Source of the DNA: Candidatus Heimdallarchaeota archaeon
GTDB lineage: Archaea; Asgardarchaeota; Heimdallarchaeia; Heimdallarchaeales; Heimdallarchaeaceae
Length of the DNA stretch: 10,711 nucleotides
Assembly (NCBI GenBank): GCA_016839875.1
Contig: JAEOTK010000256.1
Span: 1-10,711 of the forward strand
Direction of reading: 5' to 3'
The notes below the pieces were generated by a model that worked only from the letters and a program-made list of their open reading frames with translations, was not told where the DNA came from and did no database searches. Below are positions 1 to 7,356 of the stretch, piece after piece. Numbering within the stretch: position 1 is the stretch's first letter; the number at the start of each line of letters is the position of its first letter. Both the position numbers and the translations under genes were made by a program.

Positions 1-203
1 CTTGGTTTGATTATACGGACTATGAAAGCAGTGGAACGGATGCTGATATATTCTACAAATATCTATTTGCTCCTCAAGTTATTCCAGAACTACCGTTATT
101 TGGATTTAGTCAGAGTATTTGTGTTATTACAGGTTTGATGCTTTGTACGATTGCAATCATAAGCACCAGAAAAAGAATCAGAAAGAAGAAAAATCTAAAC
201 TGA
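1..203 (+). CDS. C-terminal end of a membrane-anchored surface protein (5'-truncated)
   Basis: An open frame enters from the left edge (first whole codon at position 3) and gives 66 residues before a TGA stop at 201-203. The visible part starts with a polar, acidic and aromatic-rich stretch (WFDYTDYESSGTDAD). It then has the motif VIPEL near residues 26-30, a hydrophobic helix at about residues 39-53, and a strongly basic end (RKRIRKKKNLN). This layout of PE-motif, one membrane helix and cytoplasmic basic cluster is that of archaeal surface proteins anchored by the C terminus, and resembles PEF-CTERM-type signals. The catalytic or binding domain lies outside the window, so its function cannot be told. 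It converges with the large Asp-box gene, whose tail is built the same way, so the two proteins probably reach the same cell-surface location. The frame is certain; the anchoring role is inferred. Confidence 0.75.
   Translation, partial: WFDYTDYESSGTDADIFYKYLFAPQVIPELPLFGFSQSICVITGLMLCTIAIISTRKRIRKKKNLN
169..195 (-). terminator. T-rich tract after the Asp-box gene
   Basis: Read on the minus strand, this stretch is pyrimidine-rich with two runs of five T, and it begins about 20 bp after the TAG stop of the Asp-box gene. It is a plausible archaeal U-rich terminator. It also encodes the basic tail of the converging gene, whose Lys and Arg codons are A-rich, so the T-richness may simply reflect that coding need. 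Confidence 0.3.
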
Positions 204-214
204 ATTAGTTTCTA

Positions 215-3200
215 CTAGTTCAATCTTTTTTTTACCCTATTTACAACTAAGACTAACGGTATTATGAAAACAACTACTATATGAATTGATTTAGTAATTT
301 CAGGTATTACTATGTATCCAACAGCTTTTCTTCGAAATACTCCAGAATCCGCAGTGCCGAAAAAGATGTATCTACCATCAACTGTTTGAATCATTGGTTG
401 GGCAACATTATTACCATTGGTTCCAGCATAAATTGTAGTTAACCCGTCATTCCACATTTCCCATGAACCTCCTGCATCAAAGCTTATGAAAGCACCTTGA
501 TTTTGTGTGCACAAATATACTATATTCGGATCATTCTTATCTACAAAAATTTGGTAGAATTCTTGATCCAAAACCAACCCTGTTGTGATTGGGAACCAGG
601 TAGCTCCTCCATTAATACTTTTCATAACAGTTCCCTTAAAGCCTGTTCTTCCAGTTCCTTCATTTTCTCCATTTTTAGAACAAGCATACATAATGTCTGG
701 ATTAAGTGGATCGAAATCTATAGCAAAAGTCCATTGTTCTGCTGGCCAACCTTCGTCCCACAGCTCCCAATGTTCTCCTCCATCCGTAGAACGACTTACA
801 CCATTATAGGTCCCAGCATAAATAATATCTGGATTATCTGGATGGAAGACTAAAGAAAATACACCATCATTCAACCATCCTGTATTGATTTCTCTCCAAC
901 TTAATCCTCCATCAACACTCTTGTACATTCCAGATGGAAATGCTCCTAAGTAAATAATTCCTGGATCCGTTGGATGAAAAAGCAATGTCGTATATTGATA
1001 AAGTGGTCGATCATTCCAAATTGGCCAAACTAAACCAAATCCATCAAGATTATCCATCTGCACCCATCTACTCGTTGAAACATTGTATGAGTAAAGTTCA
1101 TAGCCAAGTGTCCCACATAATAAGGTCCCATCAGCTGTAATAGCAAATGTTCGAACCTGCAGATTATCTAATCCTACACTGAAATTTGACCACGTAACAC
1201 CTTCATCCAAGGTTCGATAGACTCCTTCTTCTGTTGCTGCATAAACCGTTTTAGGAGCATAAGGATCTATAGCTACTTTATAGATATGCTTTCCAAGCAT
1301 TGTATAACCAATTCCAAGAGAGTGAGTATTGAAATCCATTCCATCATAGGATTTGAACATACCTCGACCCCAAGTTCCTAACCAAATTTCTTCAGTATTG
1401 TTTGGATTTAGAGCAAAAGAATAGTAACCTTGACGATAGGGATCATCCGCCATGACAGTTGGAGTTTGGAAATTCTTATCATAGAAAGTTACTCCACCAT
1501 CATCAGAACGATAAAGACCACCTGGATTTGAACTAACAAAGATCCGATTTGAGTCATTAGGATCAATTGCTATTTCAATACTATACACTGGAGGAATTGG
1601 TTTATTGCTTCTAGCTGCTTGCCATGTCACTGTAAAATCAGTCAAATTTATGTCTCCCGAATAAATCCCTAAACCTTGAGTTCCAACATAGATTTTGTCA
1701 TCATTAATTGCTAGTGACGTTAAAACAGTACTATCTAGATTTGTGTTATATGGATTCCAGCTAGAACCACCATTAGTACTTACTAATAGTCCTTCATCAT
1801 GAACAGCTGCATAAACAACATCATGATTATAAGGGTGAATACGGATTGCACGAACTTTATGTCCAGTAGTTAATACCTGAGTCCAGTTCTGACCCGAATT
1901 TGTCGATTTGTACACTCCAGGATCACCAGTGATATCATGACCACCAGGAGTTACCCAAGTTGGTATAGTTAAATTACCTAGTCCACAGGAGTATAAAATA
2001 GTTGGATCAATAGGATCTATTTCAATATCAAACGCACCTATATCAGGGAAGTCATAAATTTCTTCCCAATCAGTCCCACCATTGAAGGATCTATACGCAC
2101 CAAACAAATGAATTGTTATATAGACATTATCTACATCTGTTGGATCAACTGCTATGTCTAGCACACTTCGTGGTAATCCTCCTGTTATATCTACCCAATT
2201 TACACCATTGTTTGTTGATTTGTAGAGTTTTCCTGTGAGTTCAGTTGGACCGAAAGTCGAACAATAGATAGTAGAACCATTAGCAGAAACAGTATTAACT
2301 AGAAATGATCCATCACCTGAAAAATCTGCAATTTCATTCCAATTAACTCCTCCATCTGTTGATCTCCAGAGTGTTGGGGTAGACCTATCTGCAAGATAAA
2401 TAATGTTACTATTTTGGGCATCTATACTTAAGGCAGTTGCTGAAATTGGAGCATTATTGAGTAATTCCCAATTCAATCCACCATCAAATGTTTTCCAAGT
2501 GCCTGCTTGCCAAGAACCAGTATATGCAATTAAAGGATTTCCTGGGTCAACTACTAACTGAGGTTGTCCCATAACTGTAAACATATTGAATTCATCATTA
2601 AGTTTCGTCCAATCTGCTCCAGCATTAATGCTTTTGTAAATTTCACCACCTTTTTCACCTATACTTGCTGCATAAACAATATCAGGATTATTAGGATCAA
2701 TTGCTATCGAAGTGATGCCTTCAGAAGAAGTAACGTTTAGTGCAGTAATCCAAGATTCTCCTCCATCGATTGTCTTTCTAATCATTGCCCAATCTTGGAA
2801 AGGTTTGGGATTGTAACCACTGTAAACTATGTTGGAATTAGTTGGATGAACTGCTATTGTATAAGTGTAGTCTATTTCCGAATGACGTAGGAAATCCCAA
2901 GTAGTACCAGCATCTGTACTCTTGTAGAGCCCATATCCACTCTTAACTGCATAAATTACACTAGAGTTTGATGGAGCAGGAGTTAAAGCATGAACTGAAC
3001 CAAATCTAAAACCATCCATTTCATGAGCATTGAATTTTTGAGTCCAATTAGTTCCGTAGTTTGTTGATAAAAAGAGTCCTCCAAGATCACTAATTTCCCA
3101 TACTTCATTTGGATAAAGAGGATGAACTTTTATTTCATCAGGGAACGAATGAGTAATTCCTCCTCCATCAAGACGAATCCAAGTTTCTCCCCCATCATCT

Positions 3201-4450
3201 GTTCTAAATGTTCCTTCTCCATCCCAACCTGTAACATAAACTGTTTCACTGCCCATTAGATTGGGTACTGCCATGAGAACAATTCCTGTATTAAGCAAAC
3301 CATTAGTAATTCGTTGCCATGAAGCTCCTTCATCAATACTTTTGAAATATCCATGACTCGAAACAGGTAAATAGAGAATGTTTCCATTATTCGGGTCTAC
3401 AGCAATATCTCTTATATCTCCTGTATTAATACCAGGAGTTAACATTGGATCAATTCTAGTCCAAGTAAAACCATTATTACTAGTTTTGTAAACCAAATTT
3501 CCATAACCAAGATATACAGTATCAGAACTAATCCCTGGATATACTCCAAGGATTTTTCCATGATAGGGTGGAAAAAGCTCTCCCCAGCTTTGCCCACCAT
3601 CTTCTGTTTTGAACATATATGATTCAGTTGGATTCATTTCTTTATCATAGGCTTTTTCTAAAGATACATAGATAGTGTTGTTGTCTTCAGGATGTACTAG
3701 AATATTCTTTATAGCTGTATCTGGAGGTTGACTTATATCAACACTATCCCAAGAGATTCCTCCATCAGATGTAAGATATAAACTTCCATTTCCAAAAGTT
3801 TCATTCTGTGTTCCTGCCCAATAGGTATTAACACCACTAATTGCTGCGTCGGTTATCTTATAATCAGAAATAGGTAAATTGCCACTTACATCAACCCAGC
3901 TGGTTCCTCTAGTATCAGAAAACAGGATTTCTCTTGCCATTGTGCAACTAATGATTTCAAGCGGATTATCATTATTGAGTGCTATCGTAACAAACTGCTT
4001 TGACTGATCAATTTTACTCCAATCTAGCCCACTATTCAAACTTCTATATACTTCCCCCCCTACACCTGCAATTGGACTTTCTGTAAAAGCATATAGTATT
4101 TGAGAATTATCTGGAGATACGATAATCTTTTCAACTCTTTTATTTCCTGCAAGAAATTTTGGGAGATTCCCCCAAGTAACACCTGAATCATTTGATCTGA
4201 AGACACCACCTGCTCCTCCAGCAAAGAGAACATTCGGTTGTGTAGGGTCAACTTCAATTGTATGAATAATCCCTCCATATGGTCCATTTGTCTGTACCCA
4301 TTCATCTGAATCTGGTAAATCATTGAGATTAAATGGATTAATATCATTAATACTTGAAAAGACGAAGATAGGTATAGAAAACAAGATAATTAATAAAGGT
4401 GCTAAGAATTTGGGATATAACTTTATTTTTTTCAAATTGATCACGACCAA
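215..4450 (-). CDS. Giant exported Asp-box (BNR) beta-propeller repeat protein with C-terminal membrane anchor
   Basis: The protein has 1411 residues. It starts with a basic stretch and a hydrophobic signal/membrane segment (about residues 16-32), then about 1300 residues of Asp-box repeats. The units are about 40-60 residues long, with the consensus DP-x-x-P-x-x-(I/V)-Y-A-G then (Y/F)-(R/K)-S-x-(D/N)-x-G-x-x-W. I count about 25, the first box at residues 86-93. Degenerate ones lie near residues 937, 1037 and 1124. Such repeats form the blades of sialidase, VPS10/sortilin and GH74-type propellers, so several tandem propellers are likely. No sialidase arginine triad or glycosidase acid could be assigned, so ligand binding is as likely as catalysis. 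The tail has VIPEI (1381-1385), a helix at about 1388-1404 and RVKKRLN. The first start is TTG at 4450. GTG at 4444 or TTG at 4435, which would give MKKIKLYPK, are equally credible. Family certain, function unknown. Confidence 0.88.
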   Translation of the reverse strand: MVVINLKKIKLYPKFLAPLLIILFSIPIFVFSSINDINPFNLNDLPDSDEWVQTNGPYGGIIHTIEVDPTQPNVLFAGGAGGVFRSNDSGVTWGNLPKFLAGNKRVEKIIVSPDNSQILYAFTESPIAGVGGEVYRSLNSGLDWSKIDQSKQFVTIALNNDNPLEIISCTMAREILFSDTRGTSWVDVSGNLPISDYKITDAAISGVNTYWAGTQNETFGNGSLYLTSDGGISWDSVDISQPPDTAIKNILVHPEDNNTIYVSLEKAYDKEMNPTESYMFKTEDGGQSWGELFPPYHGKILGVYPGISSDTVYLGYGNLVYKTSNNGFTWTRIDPMLTPGINTGDIRDIAVDPNNGNILYLPVSSHGYFKSIDEGASWQRITNGLLNTGIVLMAVPNLMGSETVYVTGWDGEGTFRTDDGGETWIRLDGGGITHSFPDEIKVHPLYPNEVWEISDLGGLFLSTNYGTNWTQKFNAHEMDGFRFGSVHALTPAPSNSSVIYAVKSGYGLYKSTDAGTTWDFLRHSEIDYTYTIAVHPTNSNIVYSGYNPKPFQDWAMIRKTIDGGESWITALNVTSSEGITSIAIDPNNPDIVYAASIGEKGGEIYKSINAGADWTKLNDEFNMFTVMGQPQLVVDPGNPLIAYTGSWQAGTWKTFDGGLNWELLNNAPISATALSIDAQNSNIIYLADRSTPTLWRSTDGGVNWNEIADFSGDGSFLVNTVSANGSTIYCSTFGPTELTGKLYKSTNNGVNWVDITGGLPRSVLDIAVDPTDVDNVYITIHLFGAYRSFNGGTDWEEIYDFPDIGAFDIEIDPIDPTILYSCGLGNLTIPTWVTPGGHDITGDPGVYKSTNSGQNWTQVLTTGHKVRAIRIHPYNHDVVYAAVHDEGLLVSTNGGSSWNPYNTNLDSTVLTSLAINDDKIYVGTQGLGIYSGDINLTDFTVTWQAARSNKPIPPVYSIEIAIDPNDSNRIFVSSNPGGLYRSDDGGVTFYDKNFQTPTVMADDPYRQGYYSFALNPNNTEEIWLGTWGRGMFKSYDGMDFNTHSLGIGYTMLGKHIYKVAIDPYAPKTVYAATEEGVYRTLDEGVTWSNFSVGLDNLQVRTFAITADGTLLCGTLGYELYSYNVSTSRWVQMDNLDGFGLVWPIWNDRPLYQYTTLLFHPTDPGIIYLGAFPSGMYKSVDGGLSWREINTGWLNDGVFSLVFHPDNPDIIYAGTYNGVSRSTDGGEHWELWDEGWPAEQWTFAIDFDPLNPDIMYACSKNGENEGTGRTGFKGTVMKSINGGATWFPITTGLVLDQEFYQIFVDKNDPNIVYLCTQNQGAFISFDAGGSWEMWNDGLTTIYAGTNGNNVAQPMIQTVDGRYIFFGTADSGVFRRKAVGYIVIPEITKSIHIVVVFIIPLVLVVNRVKKRLN
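226..233 (+). terminator. Oligo-T terminator for the truncated surface-protein gene
   Basis: A run of eight T on the plus strand lies 23 bp after the TGA stop of the partial gene, inside the 3' end of the converging Asp-box gene. Archaeal RNA polymerase commonly stops at such U-runs without a hairpin. The role is inferred from position and composition. Confidence 0.45.
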
Positions 4451-4476
4451 AGCTATAATGTTCTAATCTTGTATTC

Positions 4477-4485
4477 GATATAAAA
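4477..4485 (-). promoter_or_regulatory. TATA box of the Asp-box gene
   Basis: The minus strand reads TTTTATATC here, with A-rich sequence just upstream that could serve as the BRE. Its centre lies about 31 bp before the TTG at 4450 and 37 bp before the GTG at 4444. The expected start of transcription is therefore near 4455, giving a very short leader. This is inferred from archaeal promoter geometry. Confidence 0.45.
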
Positions 4486-4531
4486 CAGTTTTGCAGACCT
4501 TACTAATGAAATCTAACTATCCTTGAAAAGA

Positions 4532-4540
4532 GTTTTAAGA
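4532..4540 (+). promoter_or_regulatory. Weak TATA-like box of the alcohol dehydrogenase gene
   Basis: GTTTTAAGA is centred about 26 bp before the ATG at 4562, where a TATA box of a leaderless archaeal transcript would be. The match is poor. The position is the main argument, and it also favours the ATG at 4562 over the TTG at 4523, which would lie upstream of this box. Confidence 0.28.
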
Positions 4541-4561
4541 TGCGTAGAAATAGTAGAAAAT

Positions 4562-5587
4562 ATGAAAGCAGTTCAATTGATTGAAATTGACAAGAATCTA
4601 GAGAATAGAACAGTCCCAACTCCAGAACCTAAGCCTGATGAAGTCTTAATTCGAATAAGAGCAGCTGGAATTTGTCACTCTGATGTTCATTATCGAGATG
4701 GTGTTTCTTCAGTTGATTCTCTTCCGATTACCCTAGGGCACGAGGTTGCAGGAAAAATAGAAAAACTAGGTTCTAATGTTTCTAATTTCAGGGTCGGGGA
4801 TCGTGTTTGTCTCAACTATATGATTACCTGTGGAAAGTGTAAGTACTGTGTTCAAGGAACAGAACAATTTTGTGTTGAAGGAAAAATGATTGGGAAGAAT
4901 ATTGATGGAGGTTATGCAGAATATATAGCTGTTCCTACAAGAGGAATATTCAAGCTACCTGATTCTGTTTCGTTTGCACATGCATCAGTTATGATGTGCT
5001 CCTCCTCTACATCATTGCATGCTCTAAAGAAAACTCGATTCAAAGAAGGAGAAACAATAGCAATTTTCGGTTTAGGAGGTTTAGGTATTTCTGCTCTACA
5101 ATTAGCTAGAGTTTTTGGAGCTAAGGAAATTTATGCTATAGACATTGATGATAAGAAACTTGAAACTGCAAAAGAAATGGGAGCAATACCGATTAATTCT
5201 CAGAATGTTGATCCAGTAGAAAAAATAATGGAATTAACAAATGGTGATGGTGTTGATGTAGCTCTTGAGCTGATTGGTTTACCTCTGACTATGGATCAAG
5301 GTGTTAGATCTTTAGCTCGCTTTGGTAGATTAGGTTTAGTTGGTATTTCAGATAATAATTTTGATATTAGTTCGTATGAAGCAATATGCAGAGAAAAGGA
5401 GATAATCGGAGTGTCTGATCACTTGTTATCAGAAATACCTTATTTGTTAGAACTTGCTGAACAAGGAAAATTAGATCTGAGTAAAGTCGTTACAAAGATA
5501 GTTCCACTTGAATCAGATGCTATCAATGATGTACATCATCAGTTGAAAGAGTTCACAGCTGAGTTTAGAACAATTATTAAGCCATAA
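4562..5587 (+). CDS. Zinc-dependent medium-chain alcohol dehydrogenase, probably NAD-linked
   Basis: The protein has 341 residues, the usual size for an MDR zinc dehydrogenase oxidising an alcohol or polyol to the carbonyl compound in the cytoplasm. Catalytic zinc ligands are visible as C38 (GICHSDVH), H60-E61 (GHEVAG) and C146. The structural zinc site has C90, C93, C96 and C104 in the usual C-x2-C-x2-C-x7-C spacing. The Rossmann motif GLGGLG lies at 170-175. D194, at the end of the next strand (YAIDIDD), points to NAD rather than NADP. The frame stays open upstream to a TTG at 4523, adding 13 residues, but the ATG at 4562 gives MKAVQ, the usual beginning of this family, so I chose it. It runs divergently from the Asp-box gene with 111 bp between them. 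The substrate cannot be read from sequence; sorbitol, butanediol or simple alcohols are all possible. Confidence 0.9.
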   Translation: MKAVQLIEIDKNLENRTVPTPEPKPDEVLIRIRAAGICHSDVHYRDGVSSVDSLPITLGHEVAGKIEKLGSNVSNFRVGDRVCLNYMITCGKCKYCVQGTEQFCVEGKMIGKNIDGGYAEYIAVPTRGIFKLPDSVSFAHASVMMCSSSTSLHALKKTRFKEGETIAIFGLGGLGISALQLARVFGAKEIYAIDIDDKKLETAKEMGAIPINSQNVDPVEKIMELTNGDGVDVALELIGLPLTMDQGVRSLARFGRLGLVGISDNNFDISSYEAICREKEIIGVSDHLLSEIPYLLELAEQGKLDLSKVVTKIVPLESDAINDVHHQLKEFTAEFRTIIKP

Positions 5588-5603
5588 AAAAAGACACTAA
5601 CTA

Positions 5604-5627
5604 ATTTTCTTCTTTTCTTATTTTTCT
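5604..5627 (+). terminator. T-rich terminator after the alcohol dehydrogenase gene
   Basis: This pyrimidine stretch has runs of four, four and five T separated by single C or A-containing gaps, starting 16 bp after the dehydrogenase stop. It has no hairpin, in keeping with archaeal U-rich termination. A further run of eight T at 5679-5686 could act as a backup stop. Confidence 0.45.
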
Positions 5628-5654
5628 AATTTACATAAGATAGGTTTCTTGAAA

Positions 5655-5666
5655 ATATTATTATAC
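5655..5666 (+). promoter_or_regulatory. TATA-like box of the DinB-fold gene
   Basis: The stretch contains TATTATTATAC, centred near 5661. This predicts a transcript start near 5687, just after the run of eight T at 5679-5686. The TTG at 5649 would then lie before the transcript begins, so the gene more likely starts at the GTG at 5688 (leaderless) or at 5697. Confidence 0.4.
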
Positions 5667-5696
5667 ACACATTTACTATTTTTTTTGGTGGAATAT

Positions 5697-6185
5697 GTGA
5701 AAAAGACACTTTTTCTAGATATATGTAAACAAAATTATCTAGCATTATTGAAAATGGTTCAACAAGCTATCAAACTCTGTCCAGACGATTTATGGTCAAG
5801 GGAAACAAATCAACCACAGTTTTGGCAAGAAGTATATCATACACTGTTTTATTTAGACTTCTACCTTAGTAGCAAACCTAAAGCACATCAATCAAAATTC
5901 GACTTCAAAGAAAACTTAGCTGAAAAACCTTCCATAATTTTATCAAAAGATGATATTTCCACTTATTTGAAAGATGTGGAAACTAAAACAAATGAAGTAT
6001 TCAATAGTCTGACTACTTCAGAGATTGAAGGAAAAAATAGCTTCTGGTGGACAGGTCCTACACTAGGTCATCGTTTAATTTACAATCTTCGACATTCGCA
6101 ACATCATATGGGAAAGATAAATGAAATCCTGAAATCGAATGGAATTGAAGCTTCTAAATGGGTAATTAATCCAGAAAAAGCTTAA
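5697..6185 (+). CDS. DinB/YfiT-fold putative metal-dependent protein
   Basis: The protein has 162 residues from the GTG at 5697, which suits the four-helix DinB superfamily (about 150-170 residues). The family includes metal-bound transferases acting on low-molecular-weight thiols, and many members without known function. The likely metal-binding histidines are H48 in WQEVYHTLFYLDFYL, at the usual place in the second helix, and H133 with H136 or H137 in LRHSQHHMGKI, a very typical DinB signature. WWTGPTLGHRLIYN before it is also family-like. No membrane segment or extra domain is seen. The longest frame starts at a TTG at 5649, but those extra residues cross a T8 run and a probable TATA box. 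GTG codons at 5688 and 5697 are better; GGTGGA at 5687-5692 is a weak ribosome site for the latter. The gene converges with the SagB-type gene, with 18 bp between stops. The substrate is unknown. Confidence 0.8.
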   Translation: MKKTLFLDICKQNYLALLKMVQQAIKLCPDDLWSRETNQPQFWQEVYHTLFYLDFYLSSKPKAHQSKFDFKENLAEKPSIILSKDDISTYLKDVETKTNEVFNSLTTSEIEGKNSFWWTGPTLGHRLIYNLRHSQHHMGKINEILKSNGIEASKWVINPEKA

Positions 6186-6203
6186 TCTGAAGACAGTATG
6201 ATA

Positions 6204-7253
6204 TTATTCTAGATATAAAAATTCCACTTCTTCATCCTCGGAAGTGAATACTTTTAGTTTCTCAGGTTTTTCATCTTCAGAAAACTCAAATCTTAATGCT
6301 CTACAGCTATATTCACCAATGAATTCCTTATCATTATGGGCTTCAAGTATCTCTTCAAAATCACCTACTTGAATAACTAGATTATCATTCTTAATGACAA
6401 ATTCAACCTCATCTTTCCGTTTATATTTACCTGTTAATTTTGTTAAATCCTCAATTTTAACTTCTTTCTTAGGGTATTTGAAGAACTCTGATAGTTTCTT
6501 TTCTTTAACATATTTCCCAACAGGAGCTAGGAGAACAACAAATTCTTCTTCTGTATTCAATTCAAACAATTTATCTAGTTTATTTTGCTCATAATAACCA
6601 ACAGCAACTGTTCCCAGATTGATTGCTTCACAAGCCATATAGAGATTTTGACAAACAATCCCTAGATCAATTGCAATGAATTTATGTGAGAGAATAGTAT
6701 AACGCCATTCTGTTCTATATGGAACAGCTGTCCAATAGAATATCACTGAAGCTCTCCCTACGAATTTCTGATTATAAGCTAGCTCTCCCATTTTCAGTTC
6801 AGCATCCTCTATTTCCTTAATAAACATCAATTGGTGAGTAAATGAGATATAGCGATACAACCCTGGTTCTAATCCTTCTACTCTATTTACTATCAGATAG
6901 GTTTCAAAAGGACTTTTAGCTCCTGCAGAAGGAACTGTTCTTTTTACACCTAATCCTGATTTCAAAACTCTTTTGACTCCTTGTGTACTCCATAGTAAGA
7001 AGGATAGCTCTTCCAGAAGCAACGGTTCCTCTGTATACTTTCTTCTACTTATCCTACTGTTTACTAGGTCAAGGAAGAGAGTTTTACCTACTGTAAACTC
7101 TTCTGGTGGAATTAGATCAATGAGTTTTGCATCTTCAGGATAAGGTTGTTGAAAGAGTGGAGAATCAATCTTCTTTTGTTCATCCGATTGTGGAACATCT
7201 TTTTCATAGTCCTCAGAATCAAAGAAATACAAAAAATTTCTATTAGATTTCAT
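6204..7253 (-). CDS. SagB-type nitroreductase-fold FMN oxidoreductase with an extra C-terminal DUF3471-like domain
   Basis: The protein has 349 residues from an ATG. Residues about 45-250 match the SagB/ThcOx branch of the nitroreductase fold: SRISRRKY (67-73) for FMN phosphate, LLWSTQG (87-92), RTVPSAGAKSPFETYLIV (105-122), GLYRY (131-135), and DLGIVCQNLYMACEAINLG (196-214). In peptide-modifying clusters SagB oxidises azolines to azoles, but no YcaO cyclodehydratase or precursor peptide is nearby. This copy is therefore probably a stand-alone flavin oxidoreductase of unknown substrate. Residues about 270-349 form an additional beta-rich domain: LTGKYKR, then a strand/turn KNDNLVIQV, then ALRFEFSEDEKPEKLKVF. 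They resemble the DUF3471 lipocalin-like domain often found behind beta-lactamase-type enzymes. This is a pattern match by eye and is less certain than the main domain. The N-terminal 40 residues are acidic and polar. Confidence 0.85.
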   Translation of the reverse strand: MKSNRNFLYFFDSEDYEKDVPQSDEQKKIDSPLFQQPYPEDAKLIDLIPPEEFTVGKTLFLDLVNSRISRRKYTEEPLLLEELSFLLWSTQGVKRVLKSGLGVKRTVPSAGAKSPFETYLIVNRVEGLEPGLYRYISFTHQLMFIKEIEDAELKMGELAYNQKFVGRASVIFYWTAVPYRTEWRYTILSHKFIAIDLGIVCQNLYMACEAINLGTVAVGYYEQNKLDKLFELNTEEEFVVLLAPVGKYVKEKKLSEFFKYPKKEVKIEDLTKLTGKYKRKDEVEFVIKNDNLVIQVGDFEEILEAHNDKEFIGEYSCRALRFEFSEDEKPEKLKVFTSEDEEVEFLYLE

Positions 7254-7275
7254 AACGAATTTTAGTAAAACACAT

Positions 7276-7287
7276 TAATTAATATTT
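7276..7287 (-). promoter_or_regulatory. TATA-like box of the SagB-type gene
   Basis: The minus strand reads AAATATTAATTA, centred about 28 bp before the ATG at 7253. This predicts an almost leaderless transcript. No Shine-Dalgarno sequence is seen between box and start, in agreement with that. Confidence 0.4.
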
Positions 7288-7319
7288 GTTTTAACTATCA
7301 AGCGTTTTGATCAGATTCA

Positions 7320-7340
7320 AGAAAAACTAGGGAAAATAAA
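7320..7340 (-). terminator. T-rich tract after the luciferase-like gene
   Basis: On the minus strand this reads as two T-rich blocks, TTTATTTT and TTTTT, around a short CCCTAG core. It begins 16 bp after the stop of the luciferase-like monooxygenase gene. It lies upstream of the promoter of the SagB-type gene, suggesting that the two genes are transcribed separately although they point the same way. Confidence 0.4.
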
Positions 7341-7356
7341 CAGAGCATATGAAATT

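Noticed and set aside
497..853. Plus-strand open frames of 118 and 74 codons inside the Asp-box gene
   Set aside because: They lie opposite the repeat-encoding strand, have low-complexity Ser/Pro/Ile composition, no ribosome site and no family features; they are by-products of the repeat coding sequence.
1557..2707. A 17-base identical sequence (TTAGGATCAATTGCTAT) at 1557-1573 and 2691-2707
   Set aside because: Both copies encode the same repeat core (IAIDPN) in the Asp-box protein; this is ordinary similarity between repeats, not a DNA-level element.
4060..4347. Second minus-strand frame of 95 codons within the N-terminal part of the Asp-box gene
   Set aside because: It overlaps the real gene in another frame of the same strand, has no recognisable motif and no start signal.
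5588..5710. An 11-base direct repeat AAAAAGACACT at 5588-5598 and 5700-5710
   Set aside because: One copy follows the dehydrogenase stop, the other lies in the DinB coding region; short, A-rich and without further structure, so probably chance.
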